A stretch of DNA of 64,000 nt, from positions 1-64,000 of the forward strand of contig CANPVE010000002.1 in NCBI GenBank assembly GCA_947581635.1, read 5' to 3'. Positions 44,235 through 52,941 of the stretch are shown piece after piece. Made by a program: the position numbers and the translations under genes. Positions within the stretch are counted from its first letter, which is position 1; each line of letters starts with the position of its first letter. Under the pieces are notes generated by a model. The model was not told where the DNA came from, made no database searches, and was given only the letters and a program-made list of their open reading frames with translations. This stretch comes from an uncultured Clostridia bacterium (GTDB lineage: Bacteria; Bacillota; Clostridia; Oscillospirales; Acutalibacteraceae).

Positions 44235-45506
44235 TTAGTGAGCGCTTGTGTTGATGAATTCCGCCTTGTCCTTTGAATACAGAATTTTTTGTCCCATATA
44301 CAGCCCGTAGTAGCCCGACAGCATATAGCTGGTTGCGACAGCCACGGCGAAGAATATCAGTCCATGCGCACCGAACATCTCGATAGACAGAATCATAGAT
44401 GTTATGGGACAATTTGTAACTCCGCAAAACACCGCAATCATGCCGATGGCCGCGGCAAACGGACCGTTTATCCCCAAAAACTGCGACACAAGGCAACCGA
44501 AAGTTGCACCAACTACGAACGATGGAACTATCTCGCCGCCTCGGAAGCCTGCCCCGAGCGTTATTGCCGTGAACAGGAGCTTCATTATAAAGTCATAAGG
44601 CATGGTCCGCCCGTACAGCACCGCCTGGTTCACAAGATTCATGCTTGCGCCGTTATAATCACCGTTGCCCATTATATATGTCAAATTTATGAGCACAAGA
44701 CCGCACACCACGATCCTTATGTATTTATTCTTATATAGAGCCTTGAGAAGATTCCCAACGCCGTGCATTGTTATGCAGAACACAATGCTCAGCAAACTGC
44801 ACGCTATGGCGAGCAGTGTCACCTTTACGACCGAAGGAATGGTTATATCCGGATATGCGGACAGTTGGAAGAATGTCTTTTCCACCCCGCAGCGCACGGC
44901 AATGCAATAGCCCACAAGAGCCGACAGCACGCATGGCACCAGTGCGGAATAGTACATCGCGCCCACGCTAATGACCTCCATCGAGAACACGGCCGCTGTC
45001 ACAGGCGTGCCAAAAAGCGCGGAAAATGCCGCGCTCATGCCGCACATTATGATTAATTTCTGATCCTTTCCGTCAAGCCTTAGCAGGCGGCCTATCCAGT
45101 ACCCTATTCCTCCGCCCATCTGTATTGCCGCGCCCTCGCGCCCTGCTGAACCGCCCGCGAGATGAGTGAGCACCGTTGAAATGAATATAAGCGGCGCAGT
45201 GAATATAGGGGGCTTTTCCTCACTGCGCACCGAGATCAGGATCATGTTGGTGCCTCGGTCGTTGTCCATGCCGCAGGCTTTGTAGCTCGCCACTATAACT
45301 ATGCCCACAAGCGGCAGCAGCCAAACCATCTGCTGCTCCGAGTTTGCAAATGTCTTAGCGGAGATGTCTATCAGATAGTGAAACAGAGTTCCTATGCTGC
45401 CCACTGCCACGCCGATGATGATTGCGCAGATATTCCATTTGAAAAACATCTTGAAGTGTGTGGCTCCGTGCTTTAGCTGTTCTTTGTAAAGTTCCAAAAA
45501 TCTCAC
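44235..45506 (-). CDS. CLC family anion channel/antiporter
   Basis: A 423-residue CLC protein with about ten hydrophobic helices. The gating-glutamate loop is G-S-A-G-R-E-G-A (E124), and the second pore loop is G-A-G-F-R-G-G-E-I-V-P. The chloride-coordinating G-S-G-I-P loop of classical CLCs is not recognisable; D-R-G-T-N-M at 83-88 stands in that region. Loss of this loop is a mark of the CLC-F fluoride exporters, so the substrate may be fluoride rather than chloride (inference). The start is GTG 45506 or TTG 45497; the latter fits a GGTGAG better. Confidence 0.87.
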   Translation of the reverse strand: MRFLELYKEQLKHGATHFKMFFKWNICAIIIGVAVGSIGTLFHYLIDISAKTFANSEQQMVWLLPLVGIVIVASYKACGMDNDRGTNMILISVRSEEKPPIFTAPLIFISTVLTHLAGGSAGREGAAIQMGGGIGYWIGRLLRLDGKDQKLIIMCGMSAAFSALFGTPVTAAVFSMEVISVGAMYYSALVPCVLSALVGYCIAVRCGVEKTFFQLSAYPDITIPSVVKVTLLAIACSLLSIVFCITMHGVGNLLKALYKNKYIRIVVCGLVLINLTYIMGNGDYNGASMNLVNQAVLYGRTMPYDFIMKLLFTAITLGAGFRGGEIVPSFVVGATFGCLVSQFLGINGPFAAAIGMIAVFCGVTNCPITSMILSIEMFGAHGLIFFAVAVATSYMLSGYYGLYMGQKILYSKDKAEFINTSAH

Positions 45507-45721
45507 CGTTTCTCAATACCGCTCTTTGACAAAAGTACGACAAAAACATTCTGCAAAGAATATATGTTTTTCCAAGCATTTTTGTCCTCTTTCAATCCAA
45601 GATTAGTTATAAAATAAATCGACGAACCGCATCCGGATCGGTCCGCTAACGCCATTGGCCGCTACCTACTCCAAAAATACAGTCCGTCGAACATTATACC
45701 ACAAATTCAGTTATACGTCAA
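45507..45721 (-). promoter_or_regulatory. Promoter and structured leader of clc-birA
   Basis: On the minus strand TTGACG (45716-45721) and TATAAT (45693-45698) are 17 bp apart. The transcript would begin near 45687 inside a 9-bp inverted repeat (arms 45682-45690 and 45619-45627, one G-U pair) that encloses about 55 nt, including a small CGGA/TCCG hairpin (45634-45645). A 110-nt tail follows to clc, containing an ATG at 45579 with a good AAAGAGG site. The element may be a riboswitch-like leader or an operator. Fluoride and c-di-GMP riboswitch cores were looked for and not found. Confidence 0.5.
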
Positions 45722-45742
45722 ATCTCAATTAACTCGCCTTGT

Positions 45743-46957
45743 TCAGTTGTACATAGCCGAAAGTCTCTTTTCGACTTCCTTGAGGAAGTCTTCGGTATTC
45801 ACCTTTGTTTTGTTCTCCAGTGTTGAGAGCAAATAAAGGTCGCCTGTCATCACACCTTCTTCGATGGTTTGAATTGTGGCTTTTTCCAGATTGTCTGCGA
45901 ACGCGCAGAGGTCGGGAGTGTCATCAAATTCGCCGCGCTTTCTGAGCGCTCCCGTCCAAGCAAAGAGAGTTGCAACCGAGTTGGTGGAGGTCTCCTCACC
46001 CTTGAGGTGCTTATAGTAGTGGCGCTGAACCGTGCCGTGGGCCGCCTCGTATTCATATACTCCGTCGGGGGAAACAAGCACGCTGGTCATCATCGCGAGA
46101 GAGCCGAAAGCTGTCGCTATCATATCGCTCATAACATCGCCGTCGTAATTCTTGCAGGCCCAGATGTAACCGCCTTCACTGCGAATAACTCTCGCTACCG
46201 CGTCGTCGATGAGGGTGTAGAAATACTCGATGCCCGCTGTGGCAAATTTATCCTTGTATTCGTTGTCGAAAATTTCCTGAAAAATATCTTTAAAGCGGTG
46301 ATCGTACTTCTTGCTTATTGTGTCCTTACTTGCGAACCAGACGTCCTGTTTTTGGTCAAGAGCGTAGTTGAAACAAGCTCTTGCAAAGGAGCTTATACTG
46401 CTGTCAAGGTTGTGCATACCCTGAATGATGCCGTCCGACTTGGTAAAATCATGAATGAGGCTCCTCTCCTCCGTGCCATCGGGCTTGGTGACGCACAGTT
46501 CGGCCTTGGAGCCTTTTTCAACCACCATTTCCGTGTTCTTATAAACGTCTCCGTATGCGTGACGGGCAATACAGATGGGCTTCTTCCATGTGGGAATATA
46601 GGGCGTAATGCCGTTGACGAGAATGGGCGAACGGAAAACAGTGCCGTCAAGAATGGCGCGGATAGTGCCGTTGGGCGACTTCCACATCTCCTTAAGATTG
46701 TACTCGGATATTCTTGCAGCGTTGGGTGTGATAGTGGCGCACTTCACCGCAACCCCGTATTTTTTTGTAGCTTCGGCGCTCTCCACCGTAACCCTGTCGT
46801 CTGTTTCATTTCGATGAACCAAGCCGAGATCGTAGTACTCGGATTTGAGGTCAACGTAGGGAAGAATGAGGATATCCTTTATCATCTTCCAAATGATACG
46901 TGTCATCTCGTCGCCGTCCATTTCAACCAGCGGAGTTTTCATTTGAATTTTTTCCAT
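45743..46957 (-). CDS. icd: NADP-dependent isocitrate dehydrogenase, eukaryote-like type
   Basis: A 404-residue homodimeric-type (type II) IDH, like mitochondrial/cytosolic enzymes and unlike E. coli Icd. It has [12 protein letters not shown] at the start, S-P-N-G-T-I-R near 95 for isocitrate binding, [10 protein letters not shown] for the metal site and E-A-A-H-G-T-V near 308 for NADP. It makes 2-oxoglutarate for glutamate synthesis. It follows gltA by 36 bp in one operon. ATG 46957 has AAAGGAAG upstream. Aconitase is not in this window. Confidence 0.95.
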   Translation of the reverse strand: MEKIQMKTPLVEMDGDEMTRIIWKMIKDILILPYVDLKSEYYDLGLVHRNETDDRVTVESAEATKKYGVAVKCATITPNAARISEYNLKEMWKSPNGTIRAILDGTVFRSPILVNGITPYIPTWKKPICIARHAYGDVYKNTEMVVEKGSKAELCVTKPDGTEERSLIHDFTKSDGIIQGMHNLDSSISSFARACFNYALDQKQDVWFASKDTISKKYDHRFKDIFQEIFDNEYKDKFATAGIEYFYTLIDDAVARVIRSEGGYIWACKNYDGDVMSDMIATAFGSLAMMTSVLVSPDGVYEYEAAHGTVQRHYYKHLKGEETSTNSVATLFAWTGALRKRGEFDDTPDLCAFADNLEKATIQTIEEGVMTGDLYLLSTLENKTKVNTEDFLKEVEKRLSAMYN

Positions 46958-46993
46958 TTTAGTCAGCTTCCTTTGCAATAGAATTTTTTATTA

Positions 46994-48367
46994 TTATCTT
47001 TCACTGATCGGCTTGTAGGGCATATGAGTGCCGACATATTTGTAGGCGGGTCGGATTATCTTGCCTTTGTTTATGATTTCCTCCAAGCGGTGAGCACTCC
47101 AGCCGGAAATTCTGGAGACAGCGAATATCGGCGTAAAGAGGCTCTCGGGAATACCGAGTATATCATATACAAAGCCGCTGTAGAAGTCTACATTCGCACA
47201 AATCGGTTTAAACAAATGTCTGTGTTCGGCAATGGTTTCTTTTGAAATGCGCTCCACTCTGTCGTAGAATGCAAATTCCTCTCCGCGTCCTTTTTCGGCG
47301 GCCAGTTTTTCAGCGTATCCCTTGAGTATTACTTCGCGCGGATCCGACTCAGTGTAGACGGCGTGACCTATGCCGTAGATGAGACCCGTGCCGTCAAACG
47401 CCTCTTTTCTCAGTATTTTGTTGAGGTATGCACGGATCTGATCCTCATCCTCCCAATTCTGCACATTTGCCATTATTTCCTCCATCATGTGTCTTACCTT
47501 GAGGTTGGCGCCGCCGTGGCGGAACCCCTTGAGTGAGGCTATTGCGGCGGACAGGGCGGAGTATGTATCGGTTCCGGAAGATGTGACGACATGGGTGGTG
47601 AAAGTGGAGTTGTTTCCTCCGCCATGCTCGGCATGGAGCACCAGCGCCACGTCAAGCACTTTGGCCTCCAGTTCGGTGAATTTGCCGTTGGGACGGAGCA
47701 TATACAGCAGATTTTCCGCAGTGGAATACTCCTTCTTGGGATTTTTGATGACAAGATTCTGATCAAGCATTATGTGCTGATAAGCGTGATAGAGATACGT
47801 TGACATCACAGGCATTTTTGCGATTATTTGCAGGGACTGTCTAAGCACGTTTGCCGCAGAAATATCCTCGGGTGTGTCGTCATATGAATACAGGGTGAGC
47901 AAGCCCCTTTGCAGACCGTTCATTATGTTTTCGCTGGGCAGCTTCATGATGACGTCCCGAGTGAATTCATTGGAAAGGTTGCAGAAATCCGACATAACCT
48001 TCTTGAAGCGTTCAAACTGTTGCTCGTTGGGAAGTTCACCGAAAAGCAGAAGGTATGTGGTTTCCTCGAACGCGTAGCGCCTGTCTTTTACGCCGTCTAT
48101 CAAATCGTACACATTATATCCCTGATAATACAGCGAGCCTTGGTCGGGCAGTTTCTTTCCTTCAACCGTTTTGGTGGCGACAACATCTGATATCTCGGTA
48201 AGTCCTGTAAGAACGCCCTTGCCGTTTGCGTCGCGCAAGCCTCGCATAACGCCGAATTCTTCGTAAAGATTTACATCAATCATTCCAGACATCATAGCGT
48301 TGTTGTAAAGCTCGTCGAACAGATCGGATTCACTGTTTTCAATGTGAATAACCTCGAATGGACTCAT
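46994..48367 (-). CDS. gltA: Citrate synthase
   Basis: A 457-residue citrate synthase joining acetyl-CoA and oxaloacetate. Motifs are H-A-E-H-G-G-G-N-N-S-T-F with an active His, G-F-R-H-G-G-A-N, G-I-G-H-A-V-Y-T with the second His, and N-V-D-F-Y-S-G-F with the catalytic Asp. ATG 48367 is taken because GAGGAGG ends 9 nt upstream; the ATG three codons earlier abuts that site. Together with icd it forms the oxidative TCA branch to 2-oxoglutarate. The leader carries a promoter followed by a terminator. Confidence 0.95.
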   Translation of the reverse strand: MSPFEVIHIENSESDLFDELYNNAMMSGMIDVNLYEEFGVMRGLRDANGKGVLTGLTEISDVVATKTVEGKKLPDQGSLYYQGYNVYDLIDGVKDRRYAFEETTYLLLFGELPNEQQFERFKKVMSDFCNLSNEFTRDVIMKLPSENIMNGLQRGLLTLYSYDDTPEDISAANVLRQSLQIIAKMPVMSTYLYHAYQHIMLDQNLVIKNPKKEYSTAENLLYMLRPNGKFTELEAKVLDVALVLHAEHGGGNNSTFTTHVVTSSGTDTYSALSAAIASLKGFRHGGANLKVRHMMEEIMANVQNWEDEDQIRAYLNKILRKEAFDGTGLIYGIGHAVYTESDPREVILKGYAEKLAAEKGRGEEFAFYDRVERISKETIAEHRHLFKPICANVDFYSGFVYDILGIPESLFTPIFAVSRISGWSAHRLEEIINKGKIIRPAYKYVGTHMPYKPISER

Positions 48368-48440
48368 TTGTATCATCCTCCTCTTATGGGAATATTTTGG
48401 AGTTTATATCTTTTGCGATAAAAACATACCAGCAGAGTGT

Positions 48441-48550
48441 TATGATAAAAAAGAGCAAAGTCATGACATACTGTAAGATATGTCCAACGCCTTTGCTCCA
48501 ACAATCTACTATTTAATTAATATATTAAACTATACCTCAGCTTTTGTCAA
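48441..48550 (-). promoter_or_regulatory. gltA promoter followed by attenuator-like terminator in the leader
   Basis: On the minus strand TTGACA (48545-48550) and TAATAT (48522-48527) lie 17 bp apart, giving a start near 48515. Only about 17 nt later begins a stem GAGCAAAG/CTTTGCTC (48491-48498 with 48453-48460), with an inner GACATA/TATGTC stem and a TTTTTT run at 48447-48452. gltA starts 80 nt further on. The same terminator would also stop read-through from the ylmC-type gene. Confidence 0.6.
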
Positions 48551-48621
48551 GCAGGAATCCTCTGCTAAAACTTAAAACATTTTAGTCATTTTAACCATTG
48601 ATTTGAACCAATGATTTTAAT

Positions 48622-48924
48622 TTACTTCGTCAGACCGCAAAATATCGTCTCAAATCTGCTGCATTTGCGATTGTGGCAATGCCGCTTTGGTGTGCAGTTG
48701 ACCAATATGGTGTCTTCTCCTATCACTTCTATATCGCACCAGTCTATAATGCAGTCATCTTCTCGTCCAAGCAGCCCGAACAGCTTCAGCCTGCCGTAAA
48801 TTATTATCGCCACGAGCTTGGCGTTGGCTGTATCCACCTCAACATCGCTGACATATCCCAGTCTTGTGCCGTCCTTCACGTTTATTACGTCCTTGTTCCT
48901 CATGTCCACAATACGGCAATTCAT
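48622..48924 (-). CDS. YlmC/YmxH family PRC-barrel protein, sporulation-linked
   Basis: A 100-residue PRC-barrel protein: M-R-N-K-D-V-I-N-V-x-D-G-T-R-L-G-Y-V-S-D-V-E-V is the typical opening of the YlmC/YmxH family, which is restricted to Firmicutes and annotated as sporulation proteins of unknown biochemical role. The extra Cys/His-rich tail (N-C-T-P-K-R-H-C-H-N-R-K-C) could bind metal and is unusual. Small inverted repeats follow the stop codon. Confidence 0.85.
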   Translation of the reverse strand: MNCRIVDMRNKDVINVKDGTRLGYVSDVEVDTANAKLVAIIIYGRLKLFGLLGREDDCIIDWCDIEVIGEDTILVNCTPKRHCHNRKCSRFETIFCGLTK

Positions 48925-49062
48925 AGCGCACAGCCTTCCTTTCTGTAGTTAATGAAAATGTAAAAATAACACCTCATCAATCATAGTATTACAGAGCTGA
49001 TAAAATAATAACTCTACAGACGGAGCAGTTGGGTATAATTAATAAAATTTTCATAATTAAAT

Positions 49063-49092
49063 TTGATATTTGTGATTAATTTAATTTATAAT
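49063..49092 (+). promoter_or_regulatory. Promoter of the peptidase operon
   Basis: TTGATA (49063-49068) and TATAAT (49087-49092) with an 18-bp spacer. The rest of the gap from 48925 is A/T-rich and otherwise empty. Confidence 0.65.
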
Positions 49093-49129
49093 ATTACATG
49101 ACTTACGTGAATTGTTGGAGATGGTATTT

Positions 49130-50515
49130 TTGTTCGACTGTGTAATGTCCAGATACAGGGACGAAATAATGCGCGATTTAGGCGATCTGGTGGCAATTGA
49201 ATCTGTCGCGGAACCCGACTGTAAAGCACAGGGGTATCCGTTTGGACGCAAATCTGCGCAGGCGATTGGATTTATGCTCTCACTGGCCGAATCCATGGGA
49301 CTTTCGACTGAAAATTGCGGCAACTACGCCTGTCACGCCCAACTCGGCGAGGGCGGAGACGACTATGCGGCGGTGCTGTCACACGTTGACGTCGTGCCGG
49401 TTGGCGACGGCTGGAGCACCGAACCGCTGACACTCACAGAAAAGGACGGATACCTCTACGGACGCGGCGTTGCGGACGACAAGGGTGCGGCAATAATATC
49501 GCTGTATTGCCTCAAGGCGATGAAAGACAACGGCGTTAAGTTAAAACGACCGATACGCTGCATATTCGGAGGCGGCGAAGAAATAGGAATGGACGATATG
49601 GCACATTATTTCTCAAAGCACCCGCTTCCCGCGTTCGCCTTTACTCCCGACGCGGATTATCCCGCCTGCAATTGCGAGAAGGGGATACTCCATCTTCGCC
49701 TGAGCGGAAAGAGCGCCCCTGCGATCCGCGAAATTTCAGGCGGCACGGCGATAAACTGTGTTGCGGACAGCTGCCGGGCGGTGTTAGAGTGTGACGTGAA
49801 AATTGCCGAGCGGATTTGCACGAGAGTTGCCGAGCTTGGCGCAACGTGTAAATTTAAGTGTGATGAAAATACGGTTATATTCGAGACGAAGGGTGTGTCG
49901 GCGCACGCCATGTGTCCCGAAAAGGGCGTAAACGCGGTTGACACATTCCTGATTGCCGCGGCGGAAAGCGGAATTCTGAACGATGACAGCGCAGAGAAAT
50001 TTTTTGCCGAGAGAATATGCGGCGGTCTGTGCGGGGAAAAGATAGGAGTTGACTGCTGTGACGATATTTCCGGCGGGCTGACAATGAATGTCGGTACGCT
50101 CTCCAAAAACGGCAATGAGATATCGCTCGGCGTCGATATAAGATATCCTGCATCGCTCGACAGCGGCGGAATAATTGAAACAATGACACAAGAAGCAGAA
50201 AAATTCGGTGTAAAATTGGAGATAACCGGGGATAACAAACCGCTTTTCGTCCCCGAAAATCATCCGCTCATAATTGCTCTGGGCGAGTGCTACACCGAAA
50301 TTACAGGCAAGCCGATGAAGCCCGTGTCGATGGGCGGGGGAACATACGCACGTGCACTGGGAGGACGCGGAGTGGCCTTTGGACCTGTGTTTCCCGACGC
50401 ACGCCCCAGCAATCTTCATATGCCTGACGAAAATCTCAGCCTGAATGAATTCATGCTGCACGCAGAGATATGCTATCGCGCTATGTGCCGTCTTGCTCAG
50501 CTCGACGGGCAATGA
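49130..50515 (+). CDS. M20 dipeptidase, PepV/Sapep type
   Basis: A metallopeptidase of about 461 residues. The zinc motifs are S-H-V-D-V-V-P with the first His, G-R-G-V-A-D-D-K-G with the bridging Asp, and F-G-G-G-E-E-I-G-M-D with the catalytic Glu and a ligand Glu. A lid domain follows and the C-terminus has G-G-G-T-Y-A-R. PepV-type enzymes cleave dipeptides in the cytoplasm. The start is uncertain: TTG 49130 lies 9 nt after GGAG, while ATG 49145 also keeps the conserved core. The stop overlaps the next ATG by 4 bp. Confidence 0.88.
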   Translation: MFDCVMSRYRDEIMRDLGDLVAIESVAEPDCKAQGYPFGRKSAQAIGFMLSLAESMGLSTENCGNYACHAQLGEGGDDYAAVLSHVDVVPVGDGWSTEPLTLTEKDGYLYGRGVADDKGAAIISLYCLKAMKDNGVKLKRPIRCIFGGGEEIGMDDMAHYFSKHPLPAFAFTPDADYPACNCEKGILHLRLSGKSAPAIREISGGTAINCVADSCRAVLECDVKIAERICTRVAELGATCKFKCDENTVIFETKGVSAHAMCPEKGVNAVDTFLIAAAESGILNDDSAEKFFAERICGGLCGEKIGVDCCDDISGGLTMNVGTLSKNGNEISLGVDIRYPASLDSGGIIETMTQEAEKFGVKLEITGDNKPLFVPENHPLIIALGECYTEITGKPMKPVSMGGGTYARALGGRGVAFGPVFPDARPSNLHMPDENLSLNEFMLHAEICYRAMCRLAQLDGQ

Positions 50516-50901
50516 ACAAACTGAAGAATGCGCTCGGGGCGCTTGGCATCACCCGTGCGGATATTGTGCTCACAATCGCTTTGTTGGCATTCAGTGTGGC
50601 GGCAGGCTGCGTGATTTACGCACTGTCGCCTGAACCTCAATATGTATCGGTGAATGTGGGCGGCGTGGAGATATGTCGGCTTTCACTCCAAAATGACGTC
50701 ATATACAAAATTTCGGAGAGCAACACCATTGAGATATCAGGTGGCAGTGTGCGTATGATATACGCCGATTGCCCGGATAAGATTTGTATGCACACGGGAA
50801 GGATTTCCAAGAGTGGGCAATCAATAGTCTGCGCACCCAACCGTGTGGTTGTGTCCATAACGGGTGGCGGTTCGGGCGAATTTGATGTGAAAACAAATTG
50901 A
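50512..50901 (+). CDS. NusG domain II-containing membrane protein
   Basis: A 129-residue protein: one N-terminal transmembrane helix (about 18-40, I-V-L-T-I-A-L-L-A-F-S-V), then an extracellular NusG_II domain with A-D-C-P-D-K-I-C-M-H-T-G, whose paired Cys are typical, and P-N-R-V-V-V-S-I at the end. The family is common in Clostridia; the function is unknown. It is translationally coupled to the peptidase gene (ATGA overlap). Confidence 0.85.
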   Translation: MNKLKNALGALGITRADIVLTIALLAFSVAAGCVIYALSPEPQYVSVNVGGVEICRLSLQNDVIYKISESNTIEISGGSVRMIYADCPDKICMHTGRISKSGQSIVCAPNRVVVSITGGGSGEFDVKTN

Positions 50902-50914
50902 GGGAGATGTGGAA

Positions 50915-51250
50915 ATGAACAATCAAGATATAAAAACATTCAGTTATCTTTCGTACATAGGTCCGTTTTTTCTGATAGGGCTTTTCAGCGATAACCGCAA
51001 AAATCCAAAACTACGCTTTCATCTCAATCAGGGCATGATTTTGGCTATTTGCGAGGCGGTGGGTTTGACGGTACACTACATTGTGGATATGTTCCTCGGG
51101 CATATCCCAATAATATCCATAATACCTTCGGTGTTGCTTATATTCATTACACTTTGCTCGATAGCTTTAAGCCTGTTAGGCATTTTCAATGTCGCCTCAG
51201 ACAAGCTCAATCCTCTGCCTGTAATAGGCTCTGTCAATCTCTTGAGATAA
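50915..51250 (+). CDS. Small DUF4870-like membrane protein
   Basis: A 111-residue protein with three hydrophobic helices. F-S-Y-L-S-Y-I-G-P-F-F-L-I-G near the start and R-F-H-L-N-Q-G in the loop resemble DUF4870/Tic20-like proteins. No function is known. ATG 50915 has GGGAGA 7 nt upstream. It follows the NusG_II gene by 13 bp, so it is probably the third gene of that operon. Confidence 0.7.
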   Translation: MNNQDIKTFSYLSYIGPFFLIGLFSDNRKNPKLRFHLNQGMILAICEAVGLTVHYIVDMFLGHIPIISIIPSVLLIFITLCSIALSLLGIFNVASDKLNPLPVIGSVNLLR

Positions 51251-51275
51251 TCATAATAATTCGGAGTGATAATAA

Positions 51276-52832
51276 TTGTCCCGTAAAATGCTAAAATTCT
51301 CAGCATTGACAATTGTGTTGTCGATTCTTCTGACCGTGTTTTCATCGTGCGGTAAAAATGAAAAGAAGCATTTTGTCATGAGAACCTACAGCACTTTCGG
51401 AGAGGAAAGTGACTTGGCTGCCTATTCCGAAATAATAACCGAATACACAAAAGATCATAAAAATGTTACGATAAACGATACTACCACCACGCAATCCAAC
51501 AGCTACAAAATGGCGCTGTCGATCGCCTCTACCTATCGCGGGGCAAATTCGCCCGACGTGGTGTATTTTTCGTCCATGAAGGATATGAGTGAGCTGTCGG
51601 ACTTCTTTATGACGGTAGACGAAATACGTGCGGACTATCCAAAGTTCGCCGCCGGAATTTCCGAAGCGGCCATAGACAGTGCGGCGGCAGACGATGGAGG
51701 AAGGTACTGCATACCGGTGCGCGGCGACTGGCAGGGAATTGTGGTGAACGCAGCGCTTTTCCGCAGCAGCAAGCTGAGAATTCCCGAGACCTGGGAGGAC
51801 ATAGTCAGGGCGGCCAGCCACTTCCAAAAGGGCGACGTTTATCTTTTTGCCAATTCTCTTGACGACAGCAGTGCGTTGATGGAATATCTCGTGCGCGGTT
51901 TGGGAGGTGTAAAATCGGTAAACTCCGCCATGGAGGGCAATCCCGACAATTGCTGGACGCAGGTCTTGGAGGCGGTTGAGCAGCTCGACGAGATGCGCGC
52001 GTTCCCGAGTATGCCGCAGGAGGCATTCGATTATCTGGTTTCAAAGTCCGACTTAAAGAACACCTCACAGGATCAATTGCCTTCCGCTGTAGATTTGTAT
52101 AACAGCGGCAAAGCTGCGATCCTTCTGATAGACAACACGATGTGCGGCAGCATAAACACCGATATAGACAGCCAATACATAGCCATGCCGCAGCTTGGCA
52201 CGGTTACTTCAGAGCAAACCACCACTGCTGCAAGCGACTATTCTACGAGCGTCGAACCGGGACCGCTGTACCCGAAATTTACCGCCAACACGCTTCCGCC
52301 CACTCAAGCGCCGAATTCAGGCTCGGGCCAGACGACATCAGTATCCTCATATCAAACAGGCGCCACTAATGCGTTGCCCGTCTCACCTTCTGATGACGAG
52401 GAGGACAAGTCGGCGACAGAAAACGGATTGTATGTAAATTTTTCGGAGGGATTTTACATCACAAAAAAGGCGTATTACGACAGCGATAAGCGGGAGGATA
52501 TTCTGGATTTCGTTGAGGCTTTCATCAAGGAGCAAAACTGCATAAAGTTGTGCGGGGGAGAACACCGAGTTCCCGCTCTCGCGTCAATATCCGCCGATTC
52601 GGAAGACAAGCTAACTGATAAATCAAATATATATAATGCGGTTATAAAGTCTGTGCAGTCCGCCGATACGTTTATTGTTACGACGCAGATACATGAAAAT
52701 CAATTCTTTTGGAACCATTGTTCAATGGCGGTGGCGTATATGTCAAAGGGAATTCTTACAAAAGATCAGGCGCTTCGGCTTATATCCGACACACAGATCA
52801 CCGTTGCCGATGTTTCCAAGGAAAGGCGGTAA
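51276..52832 (+). CDS. Orphan extracellular solute-binding lipoprotein with Thr/Ser/Pro insert
   Basis: A 518-residue lipoprotein: signal peptide with lipobox V-F-S-S-C (C25). The body resembles family 1 (sugar/oligosaccharide-type) ABC binding proteins, with the early Y-x-x-I-I-x-E-Y-T-K-D-H-K-N-V segment, P-D-V-V-Y-F and I-P-V-R-G-D-W. About residues 308-375 are a Thr/Ser/Pro-rich stretch that splits the domain. No permease or ATPase is nearby, so it may work with a distant transporter or as a sensor. The TTG start at 51276 lies behind GGAG. The closest ligand class cannot be inferred. Confidence 0.75.
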   Translation: MSRKMLKFSALTIVLSILLTVFSSCGKNEKKHFVMRTYSTFGEESDLAAYSEIITEYTKDHKNVTINDTTTTQSNSYKMALSIASTYRGANSPDVVYFSSMKDMSELSDFFMTVDEIRADYPKFAAGISEAAIDSAAADDGGRYCIPVRGDWQGIVVNAALFRSSKLRIPETWEDIVRAASHFQKGDVYLFANSLDDSSALMEYLVRGLGGVKSVNSAMEGNPDNCWTQVLEAVEQLDEMRAFPSMPQEAFDYLVSKSDLKNTSQDQLPSAVDLYNSGKAAILLIDNTMCGSINTDIDSQYIAMPQLGTVTSEQTTTAASDYSTSVEPGPLYPKFTANTLPPTQAPNSGSGQTTSVSSYQTGATNALPVSPSDDEEDKSATENGLYVNFSEGFYITKKAYYDSDKREDILDFVEAFIKEQNCIKLCGGEHRVPALASISADSEDKLTDKSNIYNAVIKSVQSADTFIVTTQIHENQFFWNHCSMAVAYMSKGILTKDQALRLISDTQITVADVSKERR

Positions 52833-52873
52833 TTTTTAATTTTATCGTTTTATTGGTTATTATTTGTTGAGCA

Positions 52874-52918
52874 ACGCAAAATCTCACCGAGTTTTACGGC
52901 TCGGTGAGATTTATTGCG
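52874..52918. promoter_or_regulatory. Long hairpin between lipoprotein and transporter genes
   Basis: CGCAAAATCTCACCGAG pairs with CTCGGTGAGATT-ATTGCG around an 8-nt loop, giving a stem of roughly 17 bp. It lacks a T run, so it is a weak intrinsic terminator. It ends only a few bases before the ribosome site of the transporter gene. Confidence 0.6.
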
Positions 52919-52941
52919 ATAGGGGAAAGGTGAGTGTGTTT

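Noticed and set aside
45619..45690. c-di-GMP-I (GEMM) riboswitch in the clc leader
   Set aside because: Words like GTAGGTAGCGG and ACCGAT recall the GEMM 3' part, but the required 5' hairpin with its conserved GCAAAGCC-type segment is absent and too little RNA lies upstream.
45507..45690. Fluoride (crcB) riboswitch ahead of clc
   Set aside because: The GGCGATGG...TTCGCC and CTCCTAC core could not be found on the transcribed strand.
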